64,000 nt of DNA from Xylocopa sonorina (lineage: Eukaryota; Arthropoda; Insecta; Hymenoptera; Apidae). The DNA is taken from the NCBI RefSeq assembly GCF_050948175.1, contig NC_135194.1:4580033-4644032 (forward strand). The letters run 5' to 3'. Both the position numbers and the translations under genes were made by a program. Under the pieces are notes generated by a model. It ran no database searches. It worked only from the letters and a program-made list of their open reading frames with translations, and had not been told where the DNA came from. This document shows positions 36,401 to 50,800 of the stretch, piece by piece; within the stretch, counting starts at the first letter, position 1, and the number at the start of each line of letters is the position of its first letter.

Positions 36401-39400
36401 GATATCGCATCTCATTTCTATGTTTCATGGTATGATATGATATGATTTGCGAAGTGTTATGTATTCCTCGTCTACACTTCATGTGAATGTAAATGCGACC
36501 CTTCCTTGCTAGGAAATAGCGTCTGCAGATGTCTAGGTATCGTAGCGATAGAGTTCTAATGCTTCTTAAAACGAGATATTGCATCTCATATCTATGGTTC
36601 ATGGTAAGATATAATATGATTTTCGAAGTGTTATGTATTCCTCGTCTACACTTCAAATGAATGTAAATGCGACACTTCCTTGCTAGGAAATAGCGTCTGC
36701 AGATGTCTAGGTATCGTAGCAATAGAGTTCTTATGATTCTTAAAACGCGATATCGCATCTCCTTTCTATGTTTCATGGTAAGATATAATATGATTTGCGA
36801 ATTGTTATGTATTCCTCGTCTACACTTCAAATGAATCTAATTGCGACACTTCCTTGCTAGGAAATAGCGTCTGCAGATGTCTAGGTATCGTAGCGATAGA
36901 GTTCTAATGCTTCTTAAAACGAGATATTGCATCTCATACCTATGTTTCATGATAAGATATAATATGATTTGCGAAGTGTTATGTATTCCTCGTCTACACT
37001 TCATATGAATGTAAATGCGACACTTCCTTGCAAGGAAATAGCGTATGCAGATGTCTACGTATCGTAGCGATAGAGTTCTAATGCTTCTTAAAACGAGATA
37101 TTGCATCTCATATCTATGGTTCATGGTAAGATATAAAATGATTTGCGAAGTGTTATGTATTCCTCGTCTACACTTCAAATGAATGTAAATGCGACACTTC
37201 CTTGCTAGGAAATAGCGTCTGCAGATGTCTAGGTATCGTAGCGATAGAGTTCTAATGCTTCTTAAAACGAGATATTGCATCTCATATCTATGTTTCATGA
37301 TAAGATATAATATTCATTGCGAAGTGTTATGTATTCCTCGTCTACACTTCATATGAATGTAAATGCGACACTTCCTTGCAAGGAAATAGCGTATGCAGAT
37401 GTCTACGTATCGTAGCGATAGAGTTCTAATGCTTCTTAAAACGAGATATTGCATCTCATATCTATGGTTCATGGTAAGATATAAAATGATTTGCGAAGTG
37501 TTATGCATTCCTCGTCTACGATTCAAATGAATGAAAATGCGACACTTCCTTGCTAGGAAATAGCGTCTGCAGATGTCTAGGTATCGTAGCGATAGAGTTC
37601 TAATGCTTCTTAAAACGAGATATTGCATCTCATATCTATGTTTCATGATAAGATATAATATTCATTGCGAAGTGTTATGCATTCCTCGTCTACGATTCAA
37701 ATGAATGTAAATGCGACACTTCCTTGCAAGGAAATAGCGTTTGCAGATGTCTAGGCATCGTAGCAATAGAGTTCTAATGCTTCTTAAAACGCGATATCGC
37801 ATCTCATTTCTATGTTTCATGGTAAGATATAATATGATTTGCGAAGTGTTATGTATTCCTCGTCTACACTTCAAATGAATGTGAATGCGACACTTCCCCG
37901 CTAGGAAATAGCGTTTGCAGAAGTCTACGTACCGTAGCAATAGAGTTCTTATGATTCTTAAAACTCGATATCGCATCTCATTTCTATGGTTCATGGTAAG
38001 ATATAATATGATTTGCGAAGTGTTATGTATTCCTCGTCTACACTTCAAATGAATGTAAATGCGACACTTCCTTGCTAGGAAATAGCGTCTGCAGATGTCT
38101 AGGTATCGTAGCGATAGAGTTCTAATGCTTCTTAAAACGAAATACTGCATCTCATATCTATGGTTCATGGTAAGATATAATATGATTTGCGAAGTGTTAT
38201 GTATTCCTCGTCTACACTTCAAATGAATGTAAATGCGACACTTCCTTGCTAGGAAATAGCGTCTGCAGATGTCTAGGTATCGTAGCAATAGAGTTCTTAT
38301 GATTCTTAAAACGCGATATCGCATCTCATTTCTATGTTTCATGGTAAGATATAATATGATTTGCGAAGTGTTATGTATTCCTCGTCTACACTTCAAATGA
38401 ATGTGAATGCGACACTTCCCCGCTAGGAAATAGCGTTTGCAGAAGTCTACGTATCGTAGCAATAGAGTTCTTATGATTCTTAAAACGCGATACCGCATCT
38501 CATTTCTATGGTTCATGGTAAGATATAATATGATTTGCGAAGTGTTATGTATTCCTCGTCTACACTTCCTATGAATGTAAATGCGACACTTCCTTGCAAG
38601 GAAATAGCGTTTGCAGATGTCTACCTATCGTAGCAATAGAGTTCTAATGCTTCCTAAAACGCGATATCGCATCTCATTTCTATGTTTCATGGTATGATAT
38701 GATATGATTTGCGAAGTGTTATGTATTCCTCGTCTACACTTCATGTGAATGTAAATGCGACCCTTCCTTGCTAGGAAATAGCGTCTGCAGATGTCTAGGT
38801 ATCGTAGCGATAGAGTTCTAATGCTTCTTAAAACGAGATATTGCATCTCATATCTATGGTTCATGGTAAGATATAATATGATTTTCGAAGTGTTATGTAT
38901 TCCTCGTCTACACTTCAAATGAATGTAAATGCGACACTTCCTTGCTAGGAAATAGCGTCTGCAGATGTCTAGGTATCGTAGCAATAGAGTTCTTATGATT
39001 CTTAAAACGCGATATCGCATCTCCTTTCTATGTTTCATGGTAAGATATAATATGATTTGCGAATTGTTATGTATTCCTCGTCTACACTTCAAATGAATCT
39101 AATTGCGACACTTCCTTGCTAGGAAATAGCGTCTGCAGATGTCTAGGTATCGTAGCGATAGAGTTCTAATGCTTCTTAAAACGAGATATTGCATCTCATA
39201 CCTATGTTTCATGATAAGATATAATATGATTTGCGAAGTGTTATGTATTCCTCGTCTACACTTCATATGAATGTAAATGCGACACTTCCTTGCAAGGAAA
39301 TAGCGTATGCAGATGTCTACGTATCGTAGCGATAGAGTTCTAATGCTTCTTAAAACGAGATATTGCATCTCATATCTATGGTTCATGGTAAGATATAAAA

Positions 39401-39472
39401 TGATTTGCGAAGTGTTATGTATTCCTCGTCTACACTTCAAATGAATGTAAATGCGACACTTCCTTGCTAGGA
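33011..39472. repeat. Higher-order repeat: 13-monomer (2,262 bp) unit, about 2.9 copies
   Basis: Three successive blocks start near 33011, 35273 and 37535. They share many private variants at identical spacing: GATACCGC, CATGTGAATG, GCGACCCTTCC, CATCTCCTTTC and TATGATATGATATG. Very few differences were noticed; one is TAGGGTTTGC in blocks 1 and 2 versus TAGCGTTTGC in block 3 (about 38609). The match ends at 39473. Such identity implies recent unequal exchange or amplification. Confidence 0.9.
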
Positions 39473-39473
39473 A

Positions 39474-42400
39474 GTAGCGTCTGCAGATGTCTAGGTATCG
39501 TAGCAATAGGGTTCTAATGCTTCTTAAAACGCGATATCGCATCTCATTTCTATGGTTCATGGTAAGATATAATATGATTTGCGAAGTGTTATGTAGTCCT
39601 CGTCTACACTTCAAATGAATGAAAATGCGACACTTCCTTGCTAGGAAATAGCGTCTGCAGATGTCTAGGTATCGTAGCGATAGAGTTCTAATGCTTCTTA
39701 AAACGCGATATCGCATCTCATTTCTATGTTTCATGGTAACATATAATATGATTTGCGAAGTTTTATGTATTCCTCGTCTACACTTCCTATGAATGTAAAT
39801 GCGACACTTCCTTGCAAGGAAATAGCGTTTGCAGAAGTCTACGTATCGTAGCAATAAGAGTTCTTATGATTCTTAAAACGCGATATCGCATCTCATTTCT
39901 ATGGTTCATGGTATGATATAATATGATTTGCGAAGCGTTATGTATTCCTCGTCTACACTTCAAATGAATGTAAATGCAACACTTCCTTGCAAGGAAATAG
40001 CGTTTGCAGATGTCTAGGTATCGTAGCAATAGGGTTCAAATGCTTCTTAAAGCGAGATATTGCATCTCATATCTATGTTTCATGATAAGATATAATATTC
40101 ATTGCGAAGTGTTATGCATTCCTCGTATACGATTGAAATGAATGTAAATGCGACACTTCCTTGCAAGGAAATAGCGTTTGCAGATGTCTGCGTATCGTGG
40201 CAATAGAGTTCTTATGGTTCTTAAAACGCGATATCGCATCTCATTTCTATGTTTCATGGCAAGATATAATATGATTTGCGAAGTGTTATGTATTCCTCGT
40301 CTACACTTCAAATGAATGTGAATGCGACACTTCCTCGCTAGGAAATAGCGTTTGCAGAAGTCTACGTATCGTAGCAATAGAGTTCTTATGATTCTTAAAA
40401 CGCGATATCGCATCTCATTTCTATGGTTCATGGTAAGATATAATATGATTTGCGAATTGTTATGTATTCCTCGTCTACACTTCATATGAATGTAAATGCG
40501 ACACTTCCTTGCAAGGAAATAGCGTTTGCAGATGTCTACCTATCGTAGCAATAGGGTTCTAATGCTTCTTAAAACGCGATATCGCATCTCATTTCTATGT
40601 TTCATGGTAAGATATAATATGATTTGCGAAGTTTTATGTATTCCTCGTCTACACTTCCTATGAATGTAAATGCGACACTTCCTTGCAAGGAAATAGCGTT
40701 TGCAGAAGTCTACGTATCGTAGCAATAAGAGTTCTTATGATTCTTAAAACGCGATATCGCATCTCATTTCTATGGTTCATGGTATGATATAATATGATTT
40801 GCGAAGCGTTATGTATTCCTCGTCTACACTTCAAATGAATGTAAATGCAACACTTCCTTGCAAGGAAATAGCGTTTGCAGATGTCTAGGTATCGTAGCAA
40901 TAGGGTTCAAATGCTTCTTAAAGCGAGATATTGCATCTCATATCTATGTTTCATGATAAGATATAATATTCATTGCGAAGTGTTATGCATTCCTCGTATA
41001 CGATTGAAATGAATGTAAATGCGACACTTCCTTGCAAGGAAATAGCGTTTGCAGATGTCTGCGTATCGTGGCAATAGAGTTCTTATGGTTCTTAAAACGC
41101 GATATCGCATCTCATTTCTATGTTTCATGGCAAGATATAATATGATTTGCGAAGTGTTATGTATTCCTCGTCTACACTTCAAATGAATGTGAATGCGACA
41201 CTTCCTCGCTAGGAAATAGCGTTTGCAGAAGTCTACGTATCGTAGCAATAGAGTTCTTATGATTCTTAAAACGCGATATCGCATCTCATTTCTATGGTTC
41301 ATGGTAAGATATAATATGATTTGTGAATTGTTATGTATTCCTCGTCTACACTTCATATGAATGTAAATGCGACACTTCCTTGCAAGGAAATAGCGTTTGC
41401 AGATGTCTACCTATCGTAGCAATAGGGTTCTAATGCTTCTTAAAACGCGATATCGCATCTCATTTCTATGTTTCATGGTAAGATATAATATGATTTGCGA
41501 AGTTTTATGTATTCCTCGTCTACACTTCCTATGAATGTAAATGCGACACTTCCTTGCAAGGAAATAGCGTTTGCAGAAGTCTACGTATCGTAGCAATAAG
41601 AGTTCTTATGATTCTTAAAACGCGATATCGCATCTCATTTCTATGGTTCATGGTATGATATAATATGATTTGCGAAGCGTTATGTATTCCTCGTCTACAC
41701 TTCAAATGAATGTAAATGCAACACTTCCTTGCAAGGAAATAGCGTTTGCAGATGTCTAGGTATCGTAGCAATAGGGTTCAAATGCTTCTTAAAGCGAGAT
41801 ATTGCATCTCATATCTATGTTTCATGATAAGATATAATATTCATTGCGAAGTGTTATGCATTCCTCGTATACGATTGAAATGAATGTAAATGCGACACTT
41901 CCTTGCAAGGAAATAGCGTTTGCAGATGTCTGCGTATCGTGGCAATAGAGTTCTTATGGTTCTTAAAACGCGATATCGCATCTCATTTCTATGTTTCATG
42001 GCAAGATATAATATGATTTGCGAAGTGTTATGTATTCCTCGTCTACACTTCAAATGAATGTGAATGCGACACTTCCTCGCTAGGAAATAGCGTTTGCAGA
42101 AGTCTACGTATCGTAGCAATAGAGTTCTTATGATTCTTAAAACGCGATATCGCATCTCATTTCTATGGTTCATGGTAAGATATAATATGATTTGCGAATT
42201 GTTATGTATTCCTCGTCTACACTTCATATGAATGTAAATGCGACACTTCCTTGCAAGGAAATAGCGTTTGCAGATGTCTACCTATCGTAGCAATAGGGTT
42301 CTAATGCTTCTTAAAACGCGATATCGCATCTCATTTCTATGTTTCATGGTAAGATATAATATGATTTGCGAAGTGTTATGTATTCCTCGTCTACACTCCA

Positions 42401-45400
42401 AATGATTGTGAATGCGACACTTCCTCGCTAGGAAATAGCGTTTGCAGAAGTCTACGTATCGTAGCAATAGAGTTCTTATGATTCTTAAAACGCGATATCG
42501 CATCTCATTTCTATGGTTCATGGTATGATATAATATGATTTGCGAAGTGTTATGTGTTCCTCGTCTACACTTCAAATGAATGTAAATGCGACACTTCCTT
42601 GCTAGGAAATAGCGTCTGCAGATGTCTAGGTATCACAGGAATAGAGTTCTAATGCTTCTTAAAACGCGATATCGCATCTCATTTCTATGTTTCATGGTAA
42701 GATATAATATGATTTGCGAAGTGTTATGTATTCCTCGTCTACACTTCAAATGAATGTAAATGCAACACTTCCTTGCAAGGAAATAGCGTTTGCAGAAGTC
42801 TACGTATCGTAGCAATAAGAGTTCTTATGATTCTTAAAACGCGATATCGCATCTCATTTCTATGGTTCATGGTATGATATAATATGATTTGCGAAGCGTT
42901 ATGTATTCCTCGTCTACACTTCAAATGAATGTAAATGCAACACTTCCTTGCAAGGAAATAGCGTTTGCAGATGTCTAGGTATCGTAGCAATAGGGTTCAA
43001 ATGCTTCTTAAAGCGAGATATTGCATCTCATATCTATGTTTCATGATAAGATATAATATTCATTGCGAAGTGTTATGCATTCCTCGTATACGATTGAAAT
43101 GAATGTAAATGCGACACTTCCTTGCAAGGAAATAGCGTTTGCAGATGTCTGCGTATCGTGGCAATAGAGTTCTTATGGTTCTTAAAACGCGATATCGCAT
43201 CTCATTTCTATGTTTCATGGCAAGATATAATATGATTTGCGAAGTGTTATGTATTCCTCGTCTACACTTCAAATGAATGTGAATGCGACACTTCCTCGCT
43301 AGGAAATAGCGTTTGCAGAAGTCTACGTATCGTAGCAATAGAGTTCTTATGATTCTTAAAACGCGATATCGCATCTCATTTCTATGGTTCATGGTAAGAT
43401 ATAATATGATTTGCGAATTGTTATGTATTCCTCGTCTACACTTCATATGAATGTAAATGCGACACTTCCTTGCAAGGAAATAGCGTTTGCAGATGTCTAC
43501 CTATCGTAGCAATAGGGTTCTAATGCTTCTTAAAACGCGATATCGCATCTCATTTCTATGTTTCATGGTAAGATATAATATGATTTGCGAAGTTTTATGT
43601 ATTCCTCGTCTACACTTCCTATGAATGTAAATGCGACACTTCCTTGCAAGGAAATAGCGTTTGCAGAAGTCTACGTATCGTAGCAATAAGAGTTCTTATG
43701 ATTCTTAAAACGCGATATCGCATCTCATTTCTATGGTTCATGGTATGATATAATATGATTTGCGAAGCGTTATGTATTCCTCGTCTACACTTCAAATGAA
43801 TGTAAATGCAACACTTCCTTGCAAGGAAATAGCGTTTGCAGATGTCTAGGTATCGTAGCAATAGGGTTCAAATGCTTCTTAAAGCGAGATATTGCATCTC
43901 ATATCTATGTTTCATGATAAGATATAATATTCATTGCGAAGTGTTATGCATTCCTCGTATACGATTGAAATGAATGTAAATGCGACACTTCCTTGCAAGG
44001 AAATAGCGTTTGCAGATGTCTGCGTATCGTGGCAATAGAGTTCTTATGGTTCTTAAAACGCGATATCGCATCTCATTTCTATGTTTCATGGCAAGATATA
44101 ATATGATTTGCGAAGTGTTATGTATTCCTCGTCTACACTTCAAATGAATGTGAATGCGACACTTCCTCGCTAGGAAATAGCGTTTGCAGAAGTCTACGTA
44201 TCGTAGCAATAGAGTTCTTATGATTCTTAAAACGCGATATCGCATCTCATTTCTATGGTTCATGGTAAGATATAATATGATTTGCGAATTGTTATGTATT
44301 CCTCGTCTACACTTCATATGAATGTAAATGCGACACTTCCTTGCAAGGAAATAGCGTTTGCAGATGTCTACCTATCGTAGCAATAGGGTTCTAATGCTTC
44401 TTAAAACGCGATATCGCATCTCATTTCTATGTTTCATGGTAAGATATAATATGATTTGCGAAGTGTTATGTATTCCTCGTCTACACTCCAAATGATTGTG
44501 AATGCGACACTTCCTCGCTAGGAAATAGCGTTTGCAGAAGTCTACGTTTCGTAGCAATAGAGTTCTTATGATTCTTAAAACGCGATATCGCATCTCATTT
44601 CTATGGTTCATGGTATGATATAATATGATTTGCGAAGTGTTATGTGTTCCTCGTCTACACTTCAAATGAATGTAAATGCGACACTTCCTTGCTAGGAAAT
44701 AGCGTCTGCAGATGTCTAGGTATCACAGGGATAGAGTTCTAATGCTTCTTAAAACGCGATATCGCATCTCATTTCTATGTTTCATGGTAAGATATAATAT
44801 GATTTGCGAAGTGTTATGTATTCCTCGTCTACACTTCATATGAATGTAAATGCGACACTTCCTTGCAAGGAAATAGCGTTTGCAGATGTCTACGTATCGT
44901 AGCGATAGAGTTCTAATGCTTCTTAAAACGAGATATTGCATCTCATATCTATGGTTCATGGTAAGATATAATATGATTTGCGAAGTGTTATGTATTCCTC
45001 GTCTACACTTCAAATGAATGTAAATGCGACACTTCCTTGCTAGGAAATAGCGTCTGCAGATGTCTAGGTATCGTAGCGATAGAGTTCTAATGCTTCTTAA
45101 AACGAGATACTGCATCTCATATCTATGGTTCATGGTAGGATATAATATGGTTTGCGAAGTGTTATTTGTTCCTCGTCTACACTTCAAATGAATGTAAATG
45201 CAACACTTCCTTGCAAGGAAATAGCGTTTGCAGATGTCTAGGTATCGTAGCAATAGGGTTCAAATGCTTCTTAAAGCGAGATATTGCATCTCATATCTAT
45301 GTTTCATGATAAGATATAATATTCATTGCGAAGTGTTATGCATTCCTCGTATACGATTCAAATGAATGTAAATGCGACACTTCCTTGCAAGGAAATAGCG

Positions 45401-47831
45401 TTTGCAGATGTCTACGTATCGTAGCAATAGAGTTCTTATGATTCTTAAAACGCGATATCGCATCTCATTTCTATGGTTCATGGTAAGATATAATATGATT
45501 TGCGAATTGTTATGTATTCCTCGTCTACACTTCAAATGAATCTAATTGCGACACTTCCTTGCTAGGAAATAGCGTCTGCAGATGTCTAGGTATCGTAGCG
45601 ATAGAGTTCTAATGCTTCTTAAAACGAGATATTGCATCTCATATCTATGTTTCATGATAAGATATAATATTCATTGCGAAGTGTTATGCATTCCTCGTCT
45701 ACGATTCAAATGAATGTAAATGCGACACTTCCTTGCAAGGAAATAGCGTTTGCAGATGTCTTGGTATCGTAGCAATAGAGTTCTAATGCTTCTTAAAACG
45801 CGATATCGCATCTCATTTCTATGTTTCATGGTAAGATATAATATGATTTGCGAAGTGTTATGTATTCCTCGTCTACACTTCAAATGAATGTGAATGCGAC
45901 ACTTCCCCGCTAGGAAATAGCGTTTGCAGAAGTCTACGTATCGTAGCAATAGAGTTCTTATGATTCTTAAAACGCGATATCGCATCTCATTTTTATGTTT
46001 CATGGTAAGATATAATGTGATTTGCGAAGTGTTATGTATTCCTCGTCTACACTTCAAATGAATGTAAATGCGACACTTCCTTGCTAGGAAATAGCGTCTG
46101 CAGATGTCTAGGTATCGTAGCGATAGAGTTCTAATGCTTCTTAAAACGAGATACTGCATCTCATATCTATGGTTCATGGTAAGATATAATATGGTTTGCG
46201 AAGTGTTATTTGTTCCTCGTCTACACTTCAAATGAATGTAAATGCAACACTTCCTTGCAAGGAAATAGCGTTTGCAGATGTCTAGGTATCGCAGCAATAG
46301 GGTTCAAATGCTTCTTAAAGCGAGATATTGCATCTCATATCTGTGTTTCATGATAAGATATAATATTCATTGCGAAGTGTTATGCATTCCTCGTATACGA
46401 TTCAAATGAATGTAAATGCGACACTTCCTTGCAAGGAAATAGCGTTTGCAGATGTCTACGTATCGTAGCAATAGAGTTCTTATGATTCTTAAAACGCGAT
46501 ATCGCATCTCATTTCTATGGTTCATGGTAAGATATAATATGATTTGCGAATTGTTATGTATTCCTCGTCTACACTTCAAATGAATCTAATTGCGACACTT
46601 CCTTGCTAGGAAATAGCGTCTGCAGATGTCTAGGTATCGTAGCGATAGAGTTCTAATGCTTCTTAAAACGAGATATTGCATCTCATATCTATGTTTCATG
46701 ATAAGATATAATATTCATTGCGAAGTGTTATGCATTCCTCGTCTACGATTCAAATGAATGTAAATGCGACACTTCCTTGCTAGGAAGTAGCGTCTGCAGA
46801 TGTCTAGGTATCGTGGCAATAGGGTTCTAATGCTTCTTCAAACGCGATATCGCATCTCATTTCTATGTTTCATGGTAAGATATAATATGATTTGCGAAGT
46901 GTTATGTATTCCGCGTCTACACTTCAAATGAATGTGAATGCGACACTTCCTCGCTAAGAAGTAGCGTTTGCAGAAGTCTACGTATCGTAGCAATAAGAGT
47001 TCTTATGATTCTTAAAACGCGATATCGCATCTCATTTCTATGGTTCATGGTATGATATAATATGATTTGCGAAGTGTTATGTATTCCTCGTCTACACTTC
47101 AAATGAATGTAAATGCGACACTTCCTTGCTAGGAAATAGCGTCTGCAGATGTCTAGGTATCGTAGCGATAGAGTTCTAATGCTTCTTAAAACGCGATATC
47201 GCATCTCATTTCTATGGTTCATGGTAAGATATAATATGATTTGCGAAGTGTTATGTAGTCCTCGTCTACACTTCAAATGAATGAAAATGCGACACTTCCT
47301 TGCTAGGAAATAGCGTCTGCAGATGTCTAGGTATCGTAGCGATAGAGTTCTAATGCTTCTTAAAACGCGATATCGCATCTCATTTCTATGTTTCATGGTA
47401 ACATATAATATGATTTGCGAAGTGTTATGCATTCCTCGTCTACGATTCAAATGAATGTAAATGCGACACTTCGTTGCAAGGAAATAGCGTTTGCAGATGT
47501 CTAGGTATCGTAGCAATAGGGTTCTAATGCTTCTTAAAACGCGATATCGCATCTCATTTCTATGTTTCATGGTAAGATATAATATGATTTGCGAAGTGTT
47601 ATGTATTCCTCGTCTACACTTCAAATGAATGTAAATGCGACACTTCCTTGCTAGGAAATAGCGTCTGCAGATGTCTAGGTATCGTAGCGATAGATTTCTA
47701 ATGCTTCTTAAAACGCGATATCGCATCTCATTTCTATGTTTCATGGTAAGATATAATATGATTTGCGAAGTGTTATGTATTCCTCGTCTACACTTCAAAT
47801 GAATGAAAATGCGACACTTCCTTGCTAGGAA
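39474..47831. repeat. Satellite block duplication, first copy (about 8.36 kb)
   Basis: This block matches the following one at displacement 8,358 bp (48 monomers plus 6 extra bases). It contains repeated 871-bp 5-mers marked by GAAGTTTTATG (T-run at 39761, 40632, 41503 and 43593) and by the 175-bp monomer with AATAAGAG. Its right part (44.7-47.4 kb) is a mixture of other variants, also shared with the next block. Confidence 0.85.
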
Positions 47832-50800
47832 ATAGCGTCTGCAGATGTCTAGGTATCGTAGCAATAGGGTTCTAATGCTTCTTAAAACGCGATATCGCAT
47901 CTCATTTCTATGGTTCATGGTAAGATATAATATGATTTGCGAAGTGTTATGTAGTCCTCGTCTACACTTCAAATGAATGAAAATGCGACACTTCCTTGCT
48001 AGGAAATAGCGTCTGCAGATGTCTAGGTATCGTAGCGATAGAGTTCTAATGCTTCTTAAAACGCGATATCGCATCTCATTTCTATGTTTCATGGCAACAT
48101 ATAATATGATTTGCGAAGTTTTATGTATTCCTCGTCTACACTTCCTATGAATGTAAATGCGACACTTCCTTGCAAGGAAATAGCGTTTGCAGAAGTCTAC
48201 GTATCGTAGCAATAAGAGTTCTTATGATTCTTAAAACGCGATATCGCATCTCATTTCTATGGTTCATGGTATGATATATTATGATTTGAGAAGCGTTATG
48301 TATTCCTCGTCTACACTTCAAATGAATGTAAATGCAACACTTCCTTGCAAGGAAATAGCGTTTGCAGATGTCTAGGTATCGTAGCAATAGGGTTCAAATG
48401 CTTCTTAAAGCGAGATATTGCATCTCATATCTATGTTTCATGATAAGATATAATATTCATTGCGAAGTGTTATGCATTCCTCGTATACGATTGAAATGAA
48501 TGTAAATGCGACACTTCCTTGCAAGGAAATAGCGTTTGCAGATGTCTGCGTATCGTGGCAATAGAGTTCTTATGGTTCTTAAAACGCGATATCGCATCTC
48601 ATTTCTATGTTTCATGGCAAGATATAATATGATTTGCGAAGTGTTATGTATTCCTCGTCTACACTTCAAATGAATGTGAATGCGACACTTCCTCGCTAGG
48701 AAATAGCGTTTGCAGAAGTCTACGTATCGTAGCAATAGAGTTCTTATGATTCTTAAAACGCGATATCGCATCTCATTTCTATGGTTCATGGTAAGATATA
48801 ATATGATTTGCGAATTGTTATGTATTCCTCGTCTACACTTCATATGAATGTAAATGCGACACTTCCTTGCAAGGAAATAGCGTTTGCAGATGTCTACCTA
48901 TCGTAGCAATAGGGTTCTAATGCTTCTTAAAACGCGATATCGCATCTCATTTCTATGTTTCATGGTAAGATATAATATGATTTGCGAAGTTTTATGTATT
49001 CCTCGTCTACACTTCCTATGAATGTAAATGCGACACTTCCTTGCAAGGAAATAGCGTTTGCAGAAGTCTACGTATCGTAGCAATAAGAGTTCTTATGATT
49101 CTTAAAACGCGATATCGCATCTCATTTCTATGGTTCATGGTATGATATAATATGATTTGCGAAGCGTTATGTATTCCTCGTCTACACTTCAAATGAATGT
49201 AAATGCAACACTTCCTTGCAAGGAAATAGCGTTTGCAGATGTCTAGGTATCGTAGCAATAGGGTTCAAATGCTTCTTAAAGCGAGATATTGCATCTCATA
49301 TCTATGTTTCATGATAAGATATAATATTCATTGCGAAGTGTTATGCATTCCTCGTATACGATTGAAATGAATGTAAATGCGACACTTCCTTGCAAGGAAA
49401 TAGCGTTTGCAGATGTCTGCGTATCGTGGCAATAGAGTTCTTATGGTTCTTAAAACGCGATATCGCATCTCATTTCTATGTTTCATGGCAAGATATAATA
49501 TGATTTGCGAAGTGTTATGTATTCCTCGTCTACACTTCAAATGAATGTGAATGCGACACTTCCTCGCTAGGAAATAGCGTTTGCAGAAGTCTACGTATCG
49601 TAGCAATAGAGTTCTTATGATTCTTAAAACGCGATATCGCATCTCATTTCTATGGTTCATGGTAAGATATAATATGATTTGCGAATTGTTATGTATTCCT
49701 CGTCTACACTTCATATGAATGTAAATGCGACACTTCCTTGCAAGGAAATAGCGTTTGCAGATGTCTACCTATCGTAGCAATAGGGTTCTAATGCTTCTTA
49801 AAACGCGATATCGCATCTCATTTCTATGTTTCATGGTAAGATATAATATGATTTGCGAAGTTTTATGTATTCCTCGTCTACACTTCCTATGAATGTAAAT
49901 GCGACACTTCCTTGCAAGGAAATAGCGTTTGCAGAAGTCTACGTATCGTAGCAATAAGAGTTCTTATGATTCTTAAAACGCGATATCGCATCTCATTTCT
50001 ATGGTTCATGGTATGATATAATATGATTTGCGAAGCGTTATGTATTCCTCGTCTACACTTCAAATGAATGTGAATGCGACACTTCCTCGCTAGGAAATAG
50101 CGTTTGCAGAAGTCTACGTATCGTAGCAATAGAGTTCTTATGATTCTTAAAACGCGATATCGCATCTCATTTCTATGGTTCATGGTAAGATATAATATGA
50201 TTTGCGAATTGTTATGTATTCCTCGTCTACACTTCATATGAATGTAAATGCGACACTTCCTTGCAAGGAAATAGCGTTTGCAGATGTCTACCTATCGTAG
50301 CAATAGGGTTCTAATGCTTCTTAAAACGCGATATCGCATCTCATTTCTATGTTTCATGGTAAGATATAATATGATTTGCGAAGTGTTATGTATTCCTCGT
50401 CTACACTCCAAATGATTGTGAATGCGACACTTCCTCGCTAGGAAATAGCGTTTGCAGAAGTCTACGTATCGTAGCAATAGAGTTCTTATGATTCTTAAAA
50501 CGCGATATCGCATCTCATTTCTATGGTTCATGGTATGATATAATATGATTTGCGAAGTGTTATGTGTTCCTCGTCTACACTTCAAATGAATGTAAATGCG
50601 ACACTTCCTTGCTAGGAAATAGCGTCTGCAGATGTCTAGGTATCACAGGGATAGAGTTCTAATGCTTCTTAAAACGCGATATCGCATCTCATTTCTATGT
50701 TTCATGGTAAGATATAATATGATTTGCGAAGTGTTATGTATTCCTCGTCTACACTTCAAATGAATGTAAATGCAACACTTCCTTGCAAGGAAATAGCGTT

